Position numbers and translations under genes: made by a program
Assembly (NCBI GenBank): GCA_015059245.1
Contig: SVAU01000011.1
Span: 1-53,314, forward strand
Direction: 5' to 3'
DNA: 53,314 nucleotides
Source of the DNA: Bacillota bacterium
Lineage (GTDB): Bacteria; Bacillota_I; Bacilli_A; RF39; UBA660
Shown: one piece after another, positions 32,820 through 41,836 of the stretch
Layout: each line of letters starts with the position of its first letter
Numbering within the stretch: the stretch's first letter is position 1
Notes under the pieces: generated by a model
Seen by the model: only the letters and a program-made list of their open reading frames with translations
Database searches by the model: none
What the model was told of the DNA's origin: nothing

Positions 32820-34181
32820 ATGCCAGTAAGAACAATGCCAAATAATCTAGACGCGGAAAAAAGTGTACTAGGTTGTGCGTTTCTTAGTAAAAACTCATTA
32901 ACTAAAATATGTGAAGATTTATATTCAGACATGTTCTATAGCGAACAAAATCAAAAGATATTCGAAGCTATAAAACGTTGTTACGATAATAAAGTACCTA
33001 TAGATATTACAACAGTAATGGATGAATTAGAAAAGAAAAAAGATTTATCTGCAATAGGTGGTTTAGATTATTTAAGTGAAGTAATAGACTCAGTACCAAC
33101 AGCTGCAAACTTAGATTATTATATTAAAATAGTAAAAGATAAAGCAGTAATGCGTAATTTAATAGAAACAGCTACTGATATAGTAACTGACGCTTATGAA
33201 GAAGGCGACGATATTACTCATTTATTAGATAATGCCGAAAAGAAAATCTTAAATGTAGTTAAAGAAAGACAAACTAGTGACTTCATTCATATAAGAGATG
33301 CTATTGCAATAGCACAAGAAAACTTAGAAAAATTATCTCAAAATAAAGAAGAAATAACTGGTGTACCAACAGGTTTCTATGATTTAGATAGAGTTACATC
33401 AGGCTTACATGCTGGTGAAATGATTATCATAGCTGCCCGTCCTGGTATGGGAAAAACAGCATTCGCCCTAAATATTGCAACATATGCTGCTCAAAACACA
33501 AGTAAAGCAGTAGCAATATTCAACTTAGAAATGCCAGCAGAACAATTAGTAAACAGAATGCGTTCATCAGTAGGTCAAATAGACTCATCAAAAATTAGAA
33601 CAGGTAACATGAGTCATGACGACTGGAAAAGAATAAACGAAGCTAATAGCCAATTAGCTGAAACAAATATTCAAATAGTAGATGATGCTGGTATAACAGC
33701 AGCTGAAATAAAAGCGAAATGTCGTAACTTAGCAAACAAAGAAGAAGGTTTAGCCCTAGTTATAATAGACTACTTACAGTTAGTAACTAGTGGAGGAAAA
33801 AGACCAGAATCTCGTCAACAAGAAGTTTCAGATATTTCAAGATCATTAAAAACAATGGCAATGGAACTAAAAGTTCCGGTTATAGCATTAGCCCAATTAT
33901 CACGTAATGCAGAAAAAAGAGAAAGCAATCAACCAATGCTTGCAGACTTACGTGAATCCGGGTCAATAGAACAAGATGCCGACATGGTATTATTCATAAA
34001 TAGAAGTGACTACTATAAGGCAAAAGAACAACTAGATGCTTCTAAAAATGTTGTAGCAGATATAATAATAGCTAAGCATCGTAAAGGTTCAACAGGTAAA
34101 TTCCAATTATTATTTGAACTGAATATGAGTAACTTTAGAAATTACTTAGCTACAGAAACGGAAGGTTTAGAAAATGAATAA
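32820..34181 (+). CDS. dnaB: Replicative DNA helicase DnaB (DnaC in Bacillus)
   Basis: A 453-residue hexameric 5'-3' helicase at the replication fork. The N-terminal domain (AEKSVLGCAFLSKNSL to about residue 100) contacts primase and the loader. The RecA-like motor has Walker A IIIAARPGMGKTAF, then FNLEMPAEQLVNRM, Walker B ALVIIDYLQLV, and the late motifs IALAQLSRNAEKR and ADLRESGSIEQDADMV. Ribosome site AGGTGA. The end overlaps the next gene by eight bases. No intein is present. Confidence 0.97.
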   Translation: MPVRTMPNNLDAEKSVLGCAFLSKNSLTKICEDLYSDMFYSEQNQKIFEAIKRCYDNKVPIDITTVMDELEKKKDLSAIGGLDYLSEVIDSVPTAANLDYYIKIVKDKAVMRNLIETATDIVTDAYEEGDDITHLLDNAEKKILNVVKERQTSDFIHIRDAIAIAQENLEKLSQNKEEITGVPTGFYDLDRVTSGLHAGEMIIIAARPGMGKTAFALNIATYAAQNTSKAVAIFNLEMPAEQLVNRMRSSVGQIDSSKIRTGNMSHDDWKRINEANSQLAETNIQIVDDAGITAAEIKAKCRNLANKEEGLALVIIDYLQLVTSGGKRPESRQQEVSDISRSLKTMAMELKVPVIALAQLSRNAEKRESNQPMLADLRESGSIEQDADMVLFINRSDYYKAKEQLDASKNVVADIIIAKHRKGSTGKFQLLFELNMSNFRNYLATETEGLENE

Positions 34182-35715
34182 AATAAAAGGGTTTATATTA
34201 TCTATATTGATAACACTCTTAATAGGTGCATTCCTAGCAATGGGATATATGACAGAAGAATCATTCGCTATGCCTGAATCTATTTATCAAGTATATTTAG
34301 ATGGCGAAAAAATAGGTTTAGTAGAATCAAAAGAAGACTTATATGCACTAATAAATAAAGAACAAAAAGAAATAAAAAAAGAGTTTAATGTAGATCAAGT
34401 ATATCCACCAAAAGGATTTAAGATAATTAGACAAACTACATATGAAGAAGAATTAAATAGTGTAGAAGAAGTATACGAATCAATAAAAGAAAAGAAAGAA
34501 TTCACTATCAAAGGTTATTCAATTACTATCAAAGGTTCACTTGAAGGTGTAGAACCTCAATACGTATATGTAATAGATGAAACAATCTTTGAAGAAGCTC
34601 TTGCTAACGTAGTTGTTACTTTTATTGGAGAAGAAAGATACAAACAATATTTAACATCATCTCAACCAGCAGTAACAACAACAGGTATGATTATAGAAGA
34701 TATGTACTTCGACGAAACAATAACAATTAAAGAATCATATATTAGTGTTGGAGAAACAATATATACAGATGTTAATGAATTAACTAAATATCTATTGTTC
34801 GGTACAAACACAAACTACAAAGAATACAGCGTTAAACAAGGAGATACAATAGAGAATATAGCAGAAGCAAATGGAATCAACTCAAATGCCTTATTAATGG
34901 TTAACGAAGCACTAGAAACAGAAGACACATTATTAGCAATTGGTCAAAAGTTAAACGTTGCTGCCATTACTCCAGTATTATCACTAGTATACGACGCAGT
35001 AATTACCGAAGATCAAGATGTTATGTATGGAACAACTTATGAAAATGATAGTTCGATGTACACAGGTAAAACTAAATTAAAAACAAAAGGTGTAAAAGGA
35101 ATAGAACGTGTTACAGCGGCTGTTCGTATGATAAATGGACAAGCATCAGAAAATGCCAAAACATTAAATTCTGAAACTATTAAGTCACCACAAAACGAAG
35201 TTGTACTAAAAGGAACTAAGAAATACCCAGTTAACATTGGACCACAAAACCCAGTTAAGATTACAGGATCATGGGCATGGCCAACTAATAAAGGATATAG
35301 AATTACATCTCCATACGGATACCGTTACATATTTGGTAAATGGGATTTCCATGATGGAATAGATATTTCAGGTACAGGTAAAGGCTCTCCAATATATGCA
35401 GCAAACGACGGTGTAGTTTACTGCTCAGGTTATGATATTAGTAGATCTAAAAAATACAACCCATGTGGTACAGTAACAGGTGGTCAAGTAGTAATTATCG
35501 ACCACGAAAACGGATACTATACAATGTATGCCCACATGGTTAAAGGAAGTCAAAGAGTAAAAACGGGAGATAGAGTATCTCGTGGACAAGTAATCGGTGG
35601 AATGGGAGCAACTGGACAAGTTACAGGTGTACACTTACACTTTGCGTTAACTTCAGGTGCACCACCATATCGTAATGGATACAAATTCATAAATCCAAAC
35701 AAACTATACAAATAA
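34174..35715 (+). CDS. Membrane-anchored M23 peptidase with G5 and LysM domains
   Basis: A 513-residue cell-wall hydrolase. An N-terminal membrane segment or signal anchor (about residues 5-23) is followed by a helical outside region (about 35-200), a LysM domain (YSVKQGDTIENIAEANGI, about 226-270), a G5-like segment (about 275-350) and a C-terminal M23 metallopeptidase. Zinc ligands are His393 and Asp397 (FHDGIDISG) and His489 (HLHFAL); MYAHM supplies the catalytic His. It should cut peptide bridges in peptidoglycan. It is coupled to dnaB and to walJ, standing where walHI-type genes lie in other Bacilli. Confidence 0.9.
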   Translation: MNKIKGFILSILITLLIGAFLAMGYMTEESFAMPESIYQVYLDGEKIGLVESKEDLYALINKEQKEIKKEFNVDQVYPPKGFKIIRQTTYEEELNSVEEVYESIKEKKEFTIKGYSITIKGSLEGVEPQYVYVIDETIFEEALANVVVTFIGEERYKQYLTSSQPAVTTTGMIIEDMYFDETITIKESYISVGETIYTDVNELTKYLLFGTNTNYKEYSVKQGDTIENIAEANGINSNALLMVNEALETEDTLLAIGQKLNVAAITPVLSLVYDAVITEDQDVMYGTTYENDSSMYTGKTKLKTKGVKGIERVTAAVRMINGQASENAKTLNSETIKSPQNEVVLKGTKKYPVNIGPQNPVKITGSWAWPTNKGYRITSPYGYRYIFGKWDFHDGIDISGTGKGSPIYAANDGVVYCSGYDISRSKKYNPCGTVTGGQVVIIDHENGYYTMYAHMVKGSQRVKTGDRVSRGQVIGGMGATGQVTGVHLHFALTSGAPPYRNGYKFINPNKLYK

Positions 35716-36479
35716 TGAAAATATGTAATTTAGCAAGTGGCTCAGAAGGAAATGTTACTTATGTAGAAACTGATAATCACAAGATTCTTCTAGATCTTGG
35801 GATGACTGTTAAATACATAAAAGAAAAGCTTTCTGAGCTTTCTATTGCAATAGAAGATATAGATTATGTATTCATAACACATGTTCACGACGATCACATC
35901 AAAGCTCTAAAGACTTTTATAAAAAAATATAAACCAACAATCTGTTTAAGTCCAAAGATGTTCTCAGAAATAGAATGCTTAAAAGATTATGAAAATATCA
36001 TTCTTTACGACGAACTAGTTACATTAACAGATGCAACAGTAGAAATAATTAGAACATCTCACGATACATCAGATGCCCGTAGTTTCATAATAAGAAGCAA
36101 TGGTAAATCTATGGTATATATGACAGATACAGGTTATGTAAATACAAAACACTTCAAAAAAATACAAAACCTAGACGTGTATTTATTTGAAAGTAATCAC
36201 GATATAGAAATGCTTCTACATGGTCCATATCCAAAATGGTTAAAAGATCGTGTAATGGGAGAATATGGTCACTTATCTAATATAGACTGTTCAATATACT
36301 TAGCTAAGAATATCGGACCTAATACAAAGAAAATACTTTTAACACACTTATCTCATCAAAATAATACAGAAGAAAAAGCACTAGAAACAATAAAAGAAAT
36401 ATTCAAAGAATATGAAATAGATTTTACTGATATAAAGTGTGCAAAACAAAGAGAAAAAAGTGAGTTGATAGAAATATGA
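35715..36479 (+). CDS. walJ: Metallo-beta-lactamase-fold exonuclease WalJ/YycJ
   Basis: A 254-residue MBL-fold protein, the YycJ/WalJ family of 5'-3' exonucleases linked to cell division and mismatch repair. The N-terminus ICNLASGSEGNVTYVE is family-typical, followed by the metal motif THVHDDHIKAL, a later His in TSHDTSDARSF, MTDTGY, and a final LTHLSHQNN. The start overlaps the previous stop (TAATG). The walRK two-component genes usually upstream are absent from the window. Confidence 0.93.
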   Translation: MKICNLASGSEGNVTYVETDNHKILLDLGMTVKYIKEKLSELSIAIEDIDYVFITHVHDDHIKALKTFIKKYKPTICLSPKMFSEIECLKDYENIILYDELVTLTDATVEIIRTSHDTSDARSFIIRSNGKSMVYMTDTGYVNTKHFKKIQNLDVYLFESNHDIEMLLHGPYPKWLKDRVMGEYGHLSNIDCSIYLAKNIGPNTKKILLTHLSHQNNTEEKALETIKEIFKEYEIDFTDIKCAKQREKSELIEI

Positions 36480-36913
36480 TAAAAATAATATGTATGGGTA
36501 AAATAAAAGAAGATTATCTAAATAAACTAATAGATGATTATAAAAAGAGAATATCTCGTTATCATAAAATAGAAATAATTGAATTAAATGATTCTAATGA
36601 TTTACAAAAAGAATCTGTGGATATCCTAAAACATATCAACAACCAAGATTATGTTATTGCACTAGATATTCATGGAGAAAACTTAGATTCAGTAGAGCTA
36701 GCCAAGAAGATAGATTCAACATTCTTAAATTATGGAACGATTACATTCATAATAGGAAGTTCATTTGGCTTACACGAAGATGTAAAAAGAAGAGCTAACT
36801 ATAAATTATCTTTCTCTAAGCTAACATTCCCACATGGTTTATTTAGAGGTATTCTATTAGAACAAATATATCGTTCATTTAAGATACTAAATAACGAAAC
36901 ATATCATAAATAG
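36476..36913 (+). CDS. rlmH: 23S rRNA pseudouridine-1915 N3-methyltransferase
   Basis: A 145-residue SPOUT methyltransferase that modifies 23S rRNA position 1915 on assembled 70S ribosomes. The SPOUT knot is clear: ITFIIGSSFGLHEDVKRRA, then LSFSKLTFPHGLFRGILLEQIYRSFKI. It is somewhat shorter than the usual 155-160 residues; the difference is in the middle, and the end is intact. ATGA overlap with walJ. The walJ-rlmH pair is conserved across Bacillota. A terminator closes the operon. Confidence 0.95.
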   Translation: MIKIICMGKIKEDYLNKLIDDYKKRISRYHKIEIIELNDSNDLQKESVDILKHINNQDYVIALDIHGENLDSVELAKKIDSTFLNYGTITFIIGSSFGLHEDVKRRANYKLSFSKLTFPHGLFRGILLEQIYRSFKILNNETYHK

Positions 36914-36936
36914 TAATCATTTGATTACTATTTTTT
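36908..36936 (+). terminator. Rho-independent terminator
   Basis: AAATAGTAATCA pairs perfectly with TGATTACTATTT, followed by T; the stem contains the rlmH stop codon. Confidence 0.9.
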
Positions 36937-37004
36937 AATTATTATAGTTAACTTATTAACAAGAATATAAAAATATGATAAATTTATTAACAGAAGGTGA
37001 CATT

Positions 37005-37670
37005 ATGATAGGAAATGACTGGGATAGTAAATTAGAACTAATATGGAATAGTGAAGGATTTAAAAAATTTTATAAATTAATAGAAAATGAATATAATACA
37101 AAAACAATATTCCCACCAAAAGATTATATATTTAATGCTTTAAAATTAACTCCATATTCAAATACAAAAGTAGTAATAGTAGGTCAAGATCCATATCATG
37201 GAATAGGAGAAGCCCATGGCTTATCCTTCTCAGTCCAAGAAGGAATTAAAATACCTCCATCACTACAAAACATATACAAAGAATTAAATACAGATTTAGG
37301 AATACCAATCCATAACAAAGGAGATTTAACTAAATGGGGCAAAGAAGGCGTACTTATGCTAAACGCTGTTCTTACAGTAGAAAAAGATAAGCCAGCTTCT
37401 CATAGAAACATGGGATGGGAATTATTGACCGACTATATAATAAAAGTCCTAAATCAAAAAGAAGAACCAGTAGTATTCATACTATGGGGAAACTTTGCTA
37501 AAGAAAAAACTAAATATATAACAAATCCAAACCATTGCATCATAACATCTCCACATCCATCCCCATTCTCAGCAAGAAACGGATTCTTTGGAAGCAAACC
37601 ATTTTCTAAAACAAATAACTTCTTAAAATCAAAAGGACTAAAAGAAATAGATTGGAATCTAAGCAAATAA
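37005..37670 (+). CDS. ung: Uracil-DNA glycosylase
   Basis: A 221-residue family 1 uracil-DNA glycosylase that removes uracil from DNA. Catalytic water-activating motif VGQDPYHG, then the uracil-pocket motif LLMLNAVLTV, and the leucine-loop motif SPHPSPFSA, with GFFGSKPFS after it. I start at ATG 37005 with AGAAGGTGA upstream; the first in-frame ATG at 36975 lacks a ribosome site. Single gene with its own terminator. Confidence 0.96.
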   Translation: MIGNDWDSKLELIWNSEGFKKFYKLIENEYNTKTIFPPKDYIFNALKLTPYSNTKVVIVGQDPYHGIGEAHGLSFSVQEGIKIPPSLQNIYKELNTDLGIPIHNKGDLTKWGKEGVLMLNAVLTVEKDKPASHRNMGWELLTDYIIKVLNQKEEPVVFILWGNFAKEKTKYITNPNHCIITSPHPSPFSARNGFFGSKPFSKTNNFLKSKGLKEIDWNLSK

Positions 37671-37696
37671 AAAATCTACTTAACGTAGATTTTTTT
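37669..37696. terminator. Bidirectional terminator between ung and lemA
   Basis: ATCTAC pairs with GTAGAT, flanked by A5 and T7, serving the two convergent genes. Confidence 0.85.
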
Positions 37697-38240
37697 ATAA
37701 TTTAAAGTCATCAACAATTTCGTCTTCCATATTCTTACCATCAAAGAATGGTTTAATACTAATTGCATGCATTCTAGCAACTATATTAGAAGGGAAAGTT
37801 CTAATTAAATCATTTAACTCACTAGTATATTTATTATAATATGACTTAGCAGCTTGTAATTTTTCACTAGCTTTCTTATTTTCATTTAATACTTCTTTAA
37901 ACCCTTTATTAGTAACTAAATCAGGATAATCTAATTTTATTTGTTCTAATAAAGAAATATATTCAGTTAATTTTCTATCTAAATCAAAATTACTAATATT
38001 TTCATTCTTAACTTTATCTAAACCTTTAAAATATGTTTTATCATCATTAAGTTCAGATTGTATAACCTTATCTGCTTTTACTAAAATATCATATGTATTT
38101 CTTAAAGCTTCATCTATTAAGCATTCAGCATGATCTATTTTAGTCTTTGAATGTTGTAATTTATTATATTGATATGCATAAAATATTGCACAAGCTCCAA
38201 CTAAAATAACAATAAATAAAAAACTATATAATATTGCCAT
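37695..38240 (-). CDS. LemA-family membrane protein
   Basis: A 181-residue protein with one N-terminal membrane helix (about residues 2-22) and a long helical domain. LemA features: the YQYNKLQHSKTKIDHA start, the middle LDRKLTEYISLLEQIKLDYPDL, the YYNKYTSELNDLIRTFPSNIVA block with the conserved YN and FP, and a final KPFFD. The usual GYN...R start is slightly altered. The function of LemA is unsettled; it may act in the envelope. It stands alone on the minus strand, with an extended -10 (ATTATAGCA on the plus strand) at 38265-38273. Confidence 0.88.
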   Translation of the reverse strand: MAILYSFLFIVILVGACAIFYAYQYNKLQHSKTKIDHAECLIDEALRNTYDILVKADKVIQSELNDDKTYFKGLDKVKNENISNFDLDRKLTEYISLLEQIKLDYPDLVTNKGFKEVLNENKKASEKLQAAKSYYNKYTSELNDLIRTFPSNIVARMHAISIKPFFDGKNMEDEIVDDFKL

Positions 38241-38264
38241 ACCTATAACCTCAATTCTACTTAA

Positions 38265-38273
38265 ATTATAGCA
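38265..38273 (-). promoter_or_regulatory. Extended -10 promoter of lemA
   Basis: On the minus strand this reads TGCTATAAT, 24 bases before the lemA start. Confidence 0.55.
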
Positions 38274-38329
38274 TATAATTAAATTTACAAAAGAATTTAT
38301 TTATAATAAAATGTAAACAGGTGATTAAC

Positions 38330-38827
38330 ATGGATATAAAAGTAATAAAAGTAGGACCCCTAGAAACAAATTGTTATATACTTACAATTGAAAATGAAAG
38401 TATTATTATTGATCCGGGAGATGACTTTAATAAAATAAAAGAAGCAATAGGTACAAATAAAGTAATAGGTTGCTTAGTAACTCATTTCCATCAAGACCAC
38501 ATAGAAGCACTAGAAGAAGTAGTAAGTCACTATGATGTAGAAATAAATAAACCTAAGTATGGTAAATTTAATTATGAAATAATAGAAACACCAGGACATA
38601 CTTTCGATTCTAAAACATTTTATTTTAAAGATATCAACACAATGTTTACGGGAGATTTTATCTTTAAATCTAGCATAGGAAGAACTGACTTAGGTGGAAA
38701 TGATAAAGATATGATAGATAGTTTAGAAAAATTTAAGCAATATGACGATGATATAACTATTTATCCAGGACATGGACCAAAAACAACATTAGGTCAAGAA
38801 AAAATAAACTTTATTTTTTACTATTAA
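38330..38827 (+). CDS. Small metallo-beta-lactamase-fold hydrolase
   Basis: A 165-residue hydrolase of the glyoxalase II/YqgX branch. All metal ligands are present: THFHQDH (HxHxDH), PGHT, FTGDFIF, and YPGHG near the end. It is about 40 residues shorter than YqgX; the missing part is the loop and helix between the metal motif and PGHT, so the fold should survive. Likely a thioesterase of the glyoxalase II type, though other substrates are possible. It starts at ATG 38330 behind AGGTGAT. Its terminator is shared with the convergent gerQ. Confidence 0.85.
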   Translation: MDIKVIKVGPLETNCYILTIENESIIIDPGDDFNKIKEAIGTNKVIGCLVTHFHQDHIEALEEVVSHYDVEINKPKYGKFNYEIIETPGHTFDSKTFYFKDINTMFTGDFIFKSSIGRTDLGGNDKDMIDSLEKFKQYDDDITIYPGHGPKTTLGQEKINFIFYY

Positions 38828-38856
38828 AAAATTACCAACTTGGTAATTTTTTTTAA
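38826..38856. terminator. Bidirectional terminator, MBL hydrolase and gerQ
   Basis: AAAAAATTACCAA pairs with TTGGTAATTTTTT. It overlaps the gerQ stop codon. Confidence 0.85.
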
Positions 38857-39212
38857 TCAAAGATATTAGGATCGTTATAATTTATCTTTTCATCAAATTC
38901 TACATAATCTAAATAAATCATAAGTATTAAGTACCAATGACCATCCCTTGTGTCTCTAAGTACTATATGATCTCTACCAGCTTGTTCAATAGTACCTTCA
39001 AATACTTTATCTTTCCATTCATTAGAATCAGGAAAACTAGTATATATTCTTACTTTCTTACCCTTATTATTCCTTAATATATTCTCGATATAACTTTGTT
39101 GCATAGGTATATCAGCTAATGTACCAGCTTGATATCCTTCTTCAAATTGAAATCCGTTATTAGAGTTATCTATAGTAGGAAATTTAGGATTTTGATAATA
39201 ATTACCATTCAT
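38853..39212 (-). CDS. gerQ: Spore coat protein GerQ (YwdL family)
   Basis: A 119-residue protein matching GerQ, the inner-coat protein of Bacillus spores that is crosslinked by transglutaminase and needed to activate the cortex enzyme CwlJ. The C-terminal domain is well kept: SYIENILRNNKGKKVRIYT, EWKDKVFEGTIEQAGRDHIV and WYLILMIYLDYVEFDE. The N-terminal 40 residues are Asn, Gln and Tyr rich, as in coat proteins. I start at the ATG at 39212 behind AGAGGTGA; the longer frame would use that site as coding. No Tgl or CwlJ gene is in the window. GerQ in a compact genome implies a sporulating ancestry. Confidence 0.9.
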   Translation of the reverse strand: MNGNYYQNPKFPTIDNSNNGFQFEEGYQAGTLADIPMQQSYIENILRNNKGKKVRIYTSFPDSNEWKDKVFEGTIEQAGRDHIVLRDTRDGHWYLILMIYLDYVEFDEKINYNDPNIFD

Positions 39213-39257
39213 ATATTTCACCTCTATCACAATATATGCAAATAATTAAATTTATAG

Positions 39258-39263
39258 TATAAT
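39258..39263 (+). promoter_or_regulatory. -10 element for the YitT gene
   Basis: TATAAT, 18 bases before the ATG at 39282. The region is divergent with gerQ. Confidence 0.45.
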
Positions 39264-39281
39264 TCATAATAGGTGAAGACT

Positions 39282-40178
39282 ATGAAATTTGATTACAAAG
39301 AATTAGTTGATGAAGTACGTTCTAAAAACTTTTGGCCGCGTTTATTAATAATGGTAGTGGGAGTATTCATACTAGCTATCACATACAATTTATTTTTCTT
39401 AAAGTATGAATTAGTAACTGGTGGTACAAGTGGTCTTGCAATAATAATAAATAAGTTATTCGGCATAGAACCTGCTTTATTTATCTTTATTGCAGAAATA
39501 TTTCTACTTATCTTAAGTTTTCTGCTATTAGGACCGAAACAAACCGGAATGACTATATTAGGTTCACTATTATTTCCATTCTTCATATCATTGACTAGTG
39601 AAATATGTACAACAATATCATCATCAGTAGAATATGATAGTTACATAATAATATGCTTAGTAAGTGGAGTATTATTTGGCGTAGGTAGTGGCCTTGTGTA
39701 TAAGATGGGTTATTCAACAGGTGGGGCAGACATAGTAATGCAAATACTAAATAAATATATGAAAATATCTACAGGAGTAGCATCCCTTATAACAAGTATT
39801 GCAGTAATAGTACCAGGAGCATTCGTATTTGGTTTAAACAAAGCTATCTATGGAACAATAATAGTAATAATAATAAGTGTACTAGTAGATAAAATAATGC
39901 TAGGCATATCAAATAGTAAAATGTTCTACATTAGAACAAAAAAAGCCGAAGAAGTACAAGAATTTATAAAAGAAATGAATACCGGCTATACAATGATAAA
40001 AGCCGATGGAGCATACAGCAAAAAGAAATACGATATGATTATGTGTGTACTACCAACAAGAGACTATTATATGTTTAAAAATGTTATTCAAAAGATAGAT
40101 CCAGAAGCATTCTTCATAATCACAGATTGCTATGAGGTTTACGGAGGTAAACGTAAAGACATATTCCCATTTATATAA
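39282..40178 (+). CDS. YitT-family membrane protein
   Basis: A 298-residue protein with five or six membrane segments (about residues 20-40, 55-75, 80-100, 115-140, 155-175, 180-205) and a cytosolic DUF2179 domain at about 215-298. Family blocks: YELVTGGTSGLAIIINKLFG, GLVYKMGYSTGGADIVMQILN, and MNTGYTMIKADGAYSKKKYD before the end. The role is unknown; suggested as a transporter or membrane regulator. I start at ATG 39282 behind AGGTGAAG. The terminator stem overlaps its last codons. Confidence 0.92.
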   Translation: MKFDYKELVDEVRSKNFWPRLLIMVVGVFILAITYNLFFLKYELVTGGTSGLAIIINKLFGIEPALFIFIAEIFLLILSFLLLGPKQTGMTILGSLLFPFFISLTSEICTTISSSVEYDSYIIICLVSGVLFGVGSGLVYKMGYSTGGADIVMQILNKYMKISTGVASLITSIAVIVPGAFVFGLNKAIYGTIIVIIISVLVDKIMLGISNSKMFYIRTKKAEEVQEFIKEMNTGYTMIKADGAYSKKKYDMIMCVLPTRDYYMFKNVIQKIDPEAFFIITDCYEVYGGKRKDIFPFI

Positions 40179-40189
40179 TGGGTTTTTTT
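40166..40189 (+). terminator. Rho-independent terminator
   Basis: CCCATT pairs with AATGGG, then T7; the left arm is inside the end of the YitT gene. Confidence 0.75.
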
Positions 40190-40202
40190 ATACTTGATTT
40201 TT

Positions 40203-40211
40203 TGATATAAT
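40203..40211 (+). promoter_or_regulatory. Extended -10 promoter of ftsEX
   Basis: TGATATAAT, 22 bases before ftsE. Confidence 0.5.
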
Positions 40212-40233
40212 TGAAATAGTAAGGTGGTATAGA

Positions 40234-40935
40234 ATGAAATTTATAGATATAAAAAATTGCTATAAAGTATACAAAAATGGTGTAACAGCCATCGCTAACT
40301 TAACCTTATCAATAGATAAAGGAGAATTTGTATTTATAACAGGTGAATCAGGTTGCGGGAAATCAACACTTGTTAAAATGCTTTATAGAGAAGAAAAACC
40401 TACTAAAGGTCAAGTAACAGTAGGTGGAATAAATGTAGCTAAATTATACAATAGTAAAGTATATAAACTACGTAGAAAACTAGGTATAGTATTCCAAGAC
40501 TTTAAACTATTACCTAAATTAACTGTATATGAAAATGTATCGTTTGGTTTAGATAATATTGGTATGAGTGGACCTGAAATAAGAAAAAGAGTTATGAAAG
40601 CTCTTGATAGAGTTGGTCTAAAAGAAAAAATAAGATGCTTTCCTAATGAACTATCAGGTGGAGAACAACAAAGGGTATGTATAGCAAGAGCTATAGTTAA
40701 TGAACCAAAAGTTCTAATCTGCGACGAACCAACAGGAAACTTAGATCCAAAGACTTCTAAAGAAATAGTAAAAGTAATTAATAGTATAAATAAAGAAATG
40801 GGAGCTACAGTACTAATGGTTACACATGATAAAGACATAGTTAACTCAATGAAAAAAAGAGTTATTACTTTAGAAAAAGGTGTACTAAAGAACGATACTA
40901 AGAAAGGAAGTTATACAGCAGATGAAAGCAATTAG
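40234..40935 (+). CDS. ftsE: Cell-division ABC ATPase FtsE
   Basis: A 233-residue ABC ATPase that drives the FtsEX complex, transmitting ATP hydrolysis to an outside peptidoglycan hydrolase. Motifs: Walker A ITGESGCGKSTLVKM near residue 35, the Q-loop LGIVFQDFKLLP, the ABC signature LSGGEQQRV, and Walker B VLICDEPTGNLDP followed by the switch His in MVTHDKD. It overlaps ftsX by 14 bases. The C-terminal tail is slightly longer than in E. coli. Confidence 0.97.
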   Translation: MKFIDIKNCYKVYKNGVTAIANLTLSIDKGEFVFITGESGCGKSTLVKMLYREEKPTKGQVTVGGINVAKLYNSKVYKLRRKLGIVFQDFKLLPKLTVYENVSFGLDNIGMSGPEIRKRVMKALDRVGLKEKIRCFPNELSGGEQQRVCIARAIVNEPKVLICDEPTGNLDPKTSKEIVKVINSINKEMGATVLMVTHDKDIVNSMKKRVITLEKGVLKNDTKKGSYTADESN

Positions 40936-41836
40936 AATATTTAGAAGAAACGTAGCCAATGCCTTTAAAAGTATCTTCCGTAACTTTAGTTTAAGTGTCG
41001 CATCAATAACTTGTACAATAATTACTTTACTAATAGTAGCAATAGCAGTAGTATTCTCTGCTAATATAAATAATTTTACTAGTGAACTAGAAAAAACTTT
41101 AACAATAATAGCTTATGTAGATAAACATGCTACAGAAGATGAAATAAATACAGTAAAAAGTCGTTTACTAGAAATAAGAAATATAAAAAGTGATGAACTA
41201 TTATTCAAGTCAAAAGAAACAATAAAAGAAGAAACAATGAAAAAGACTGATAAAAATTCAGCACTATATGCAGTAATGAATAGTTGGACTGAAAAAACAA
41301 ATCCTTTAGAATCGGAATTTGTAATAACAGTAAAAGATGTTAATAAATTACAAGAAACAGCTGCATCAATAGAATCAATATCTAACATAACAAATGTTAA
41401 ATATAGCGAATCGGTTGTTAAAAAGATGATTCCAGTATTCGATGTAGTAGAAAAAGTTACCCTAGTAATCATGGGTGGCTTACTATTCGTAACAGTATTA
41501 CTAATATGTAATACAATCAAACTAACAATATTTGCTAGAAGAAGCGAAATAGAAATCATGCGTCTAGTAGGTATTAGTAACTTTGTAATTAAATTACCAT
41601 TTGTAATAGAAGGTTTATTCTTAGGTATATTTGGTGCAATAATACCAATTATAGCAAGTATATGGGGATACACTCTTATGTATGATAGTTTAGAAGGATA
41701 CTTATTCACTAACTTCATAAAAATGATTGAACCATTCCCATTCACTATTTACTTATCAGGTATTTTATTAATAGTAGGAGCGGTAGTAGGTATGATAGGA
41801 AGTTATGCTACTGTTAGAAAGTATTTAAAAATATGA
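40922..41836 (+). CDS. ftsX: Cell-division membrane protein FtsX
   Basis: A 304-residue FtsX with four membrane segments (about residues 23-45, 180-205, 225-250 and 275-298) and a large outside loop between the first two, the site where the cognate hydrolase is contacted. Family features: the N-terminal RNVANAFKSIFRNFSLSVASI and RRSEIEIMRLVGISNFVIKLPFVIEG after the second segment. Coupled to ftsE and to the M23 gene (ATGA overlap), so all three proteins are made together. Confidence 0.95.
   Translation: MKAIRIFRRNVANAFKSIFRNFSLSVASITCTIITLLIVAIAVVFSANINNFTSELEKTLTIIAYVDKHATEDEINTVKSRLLEIRNIKSDELLFKSKETIKEETMKKTDKNSALYAVMNSWTEKTNPLESEFVITVKDVNKLQETAASIESISNITNVKYSESVVKKMIPVFDVVEKVTLVIMGGLLFVTVLLICNTIKLTIFARRSEIEIMRLVGISNFVIKLPFVIEGLFLGIFGAIIPIIASIWGYTLMYDSLEGYLFTNFIKMIEPFPFTIYLSGILLIVGAVVGMIGSYATVRKYLKI

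Noticed and set aside
41113..41745. 210-codon open frame on the minus strand
   Set aside because: Fully inside ftsX, which has clear family motifs on the plus strand; shadow frame.
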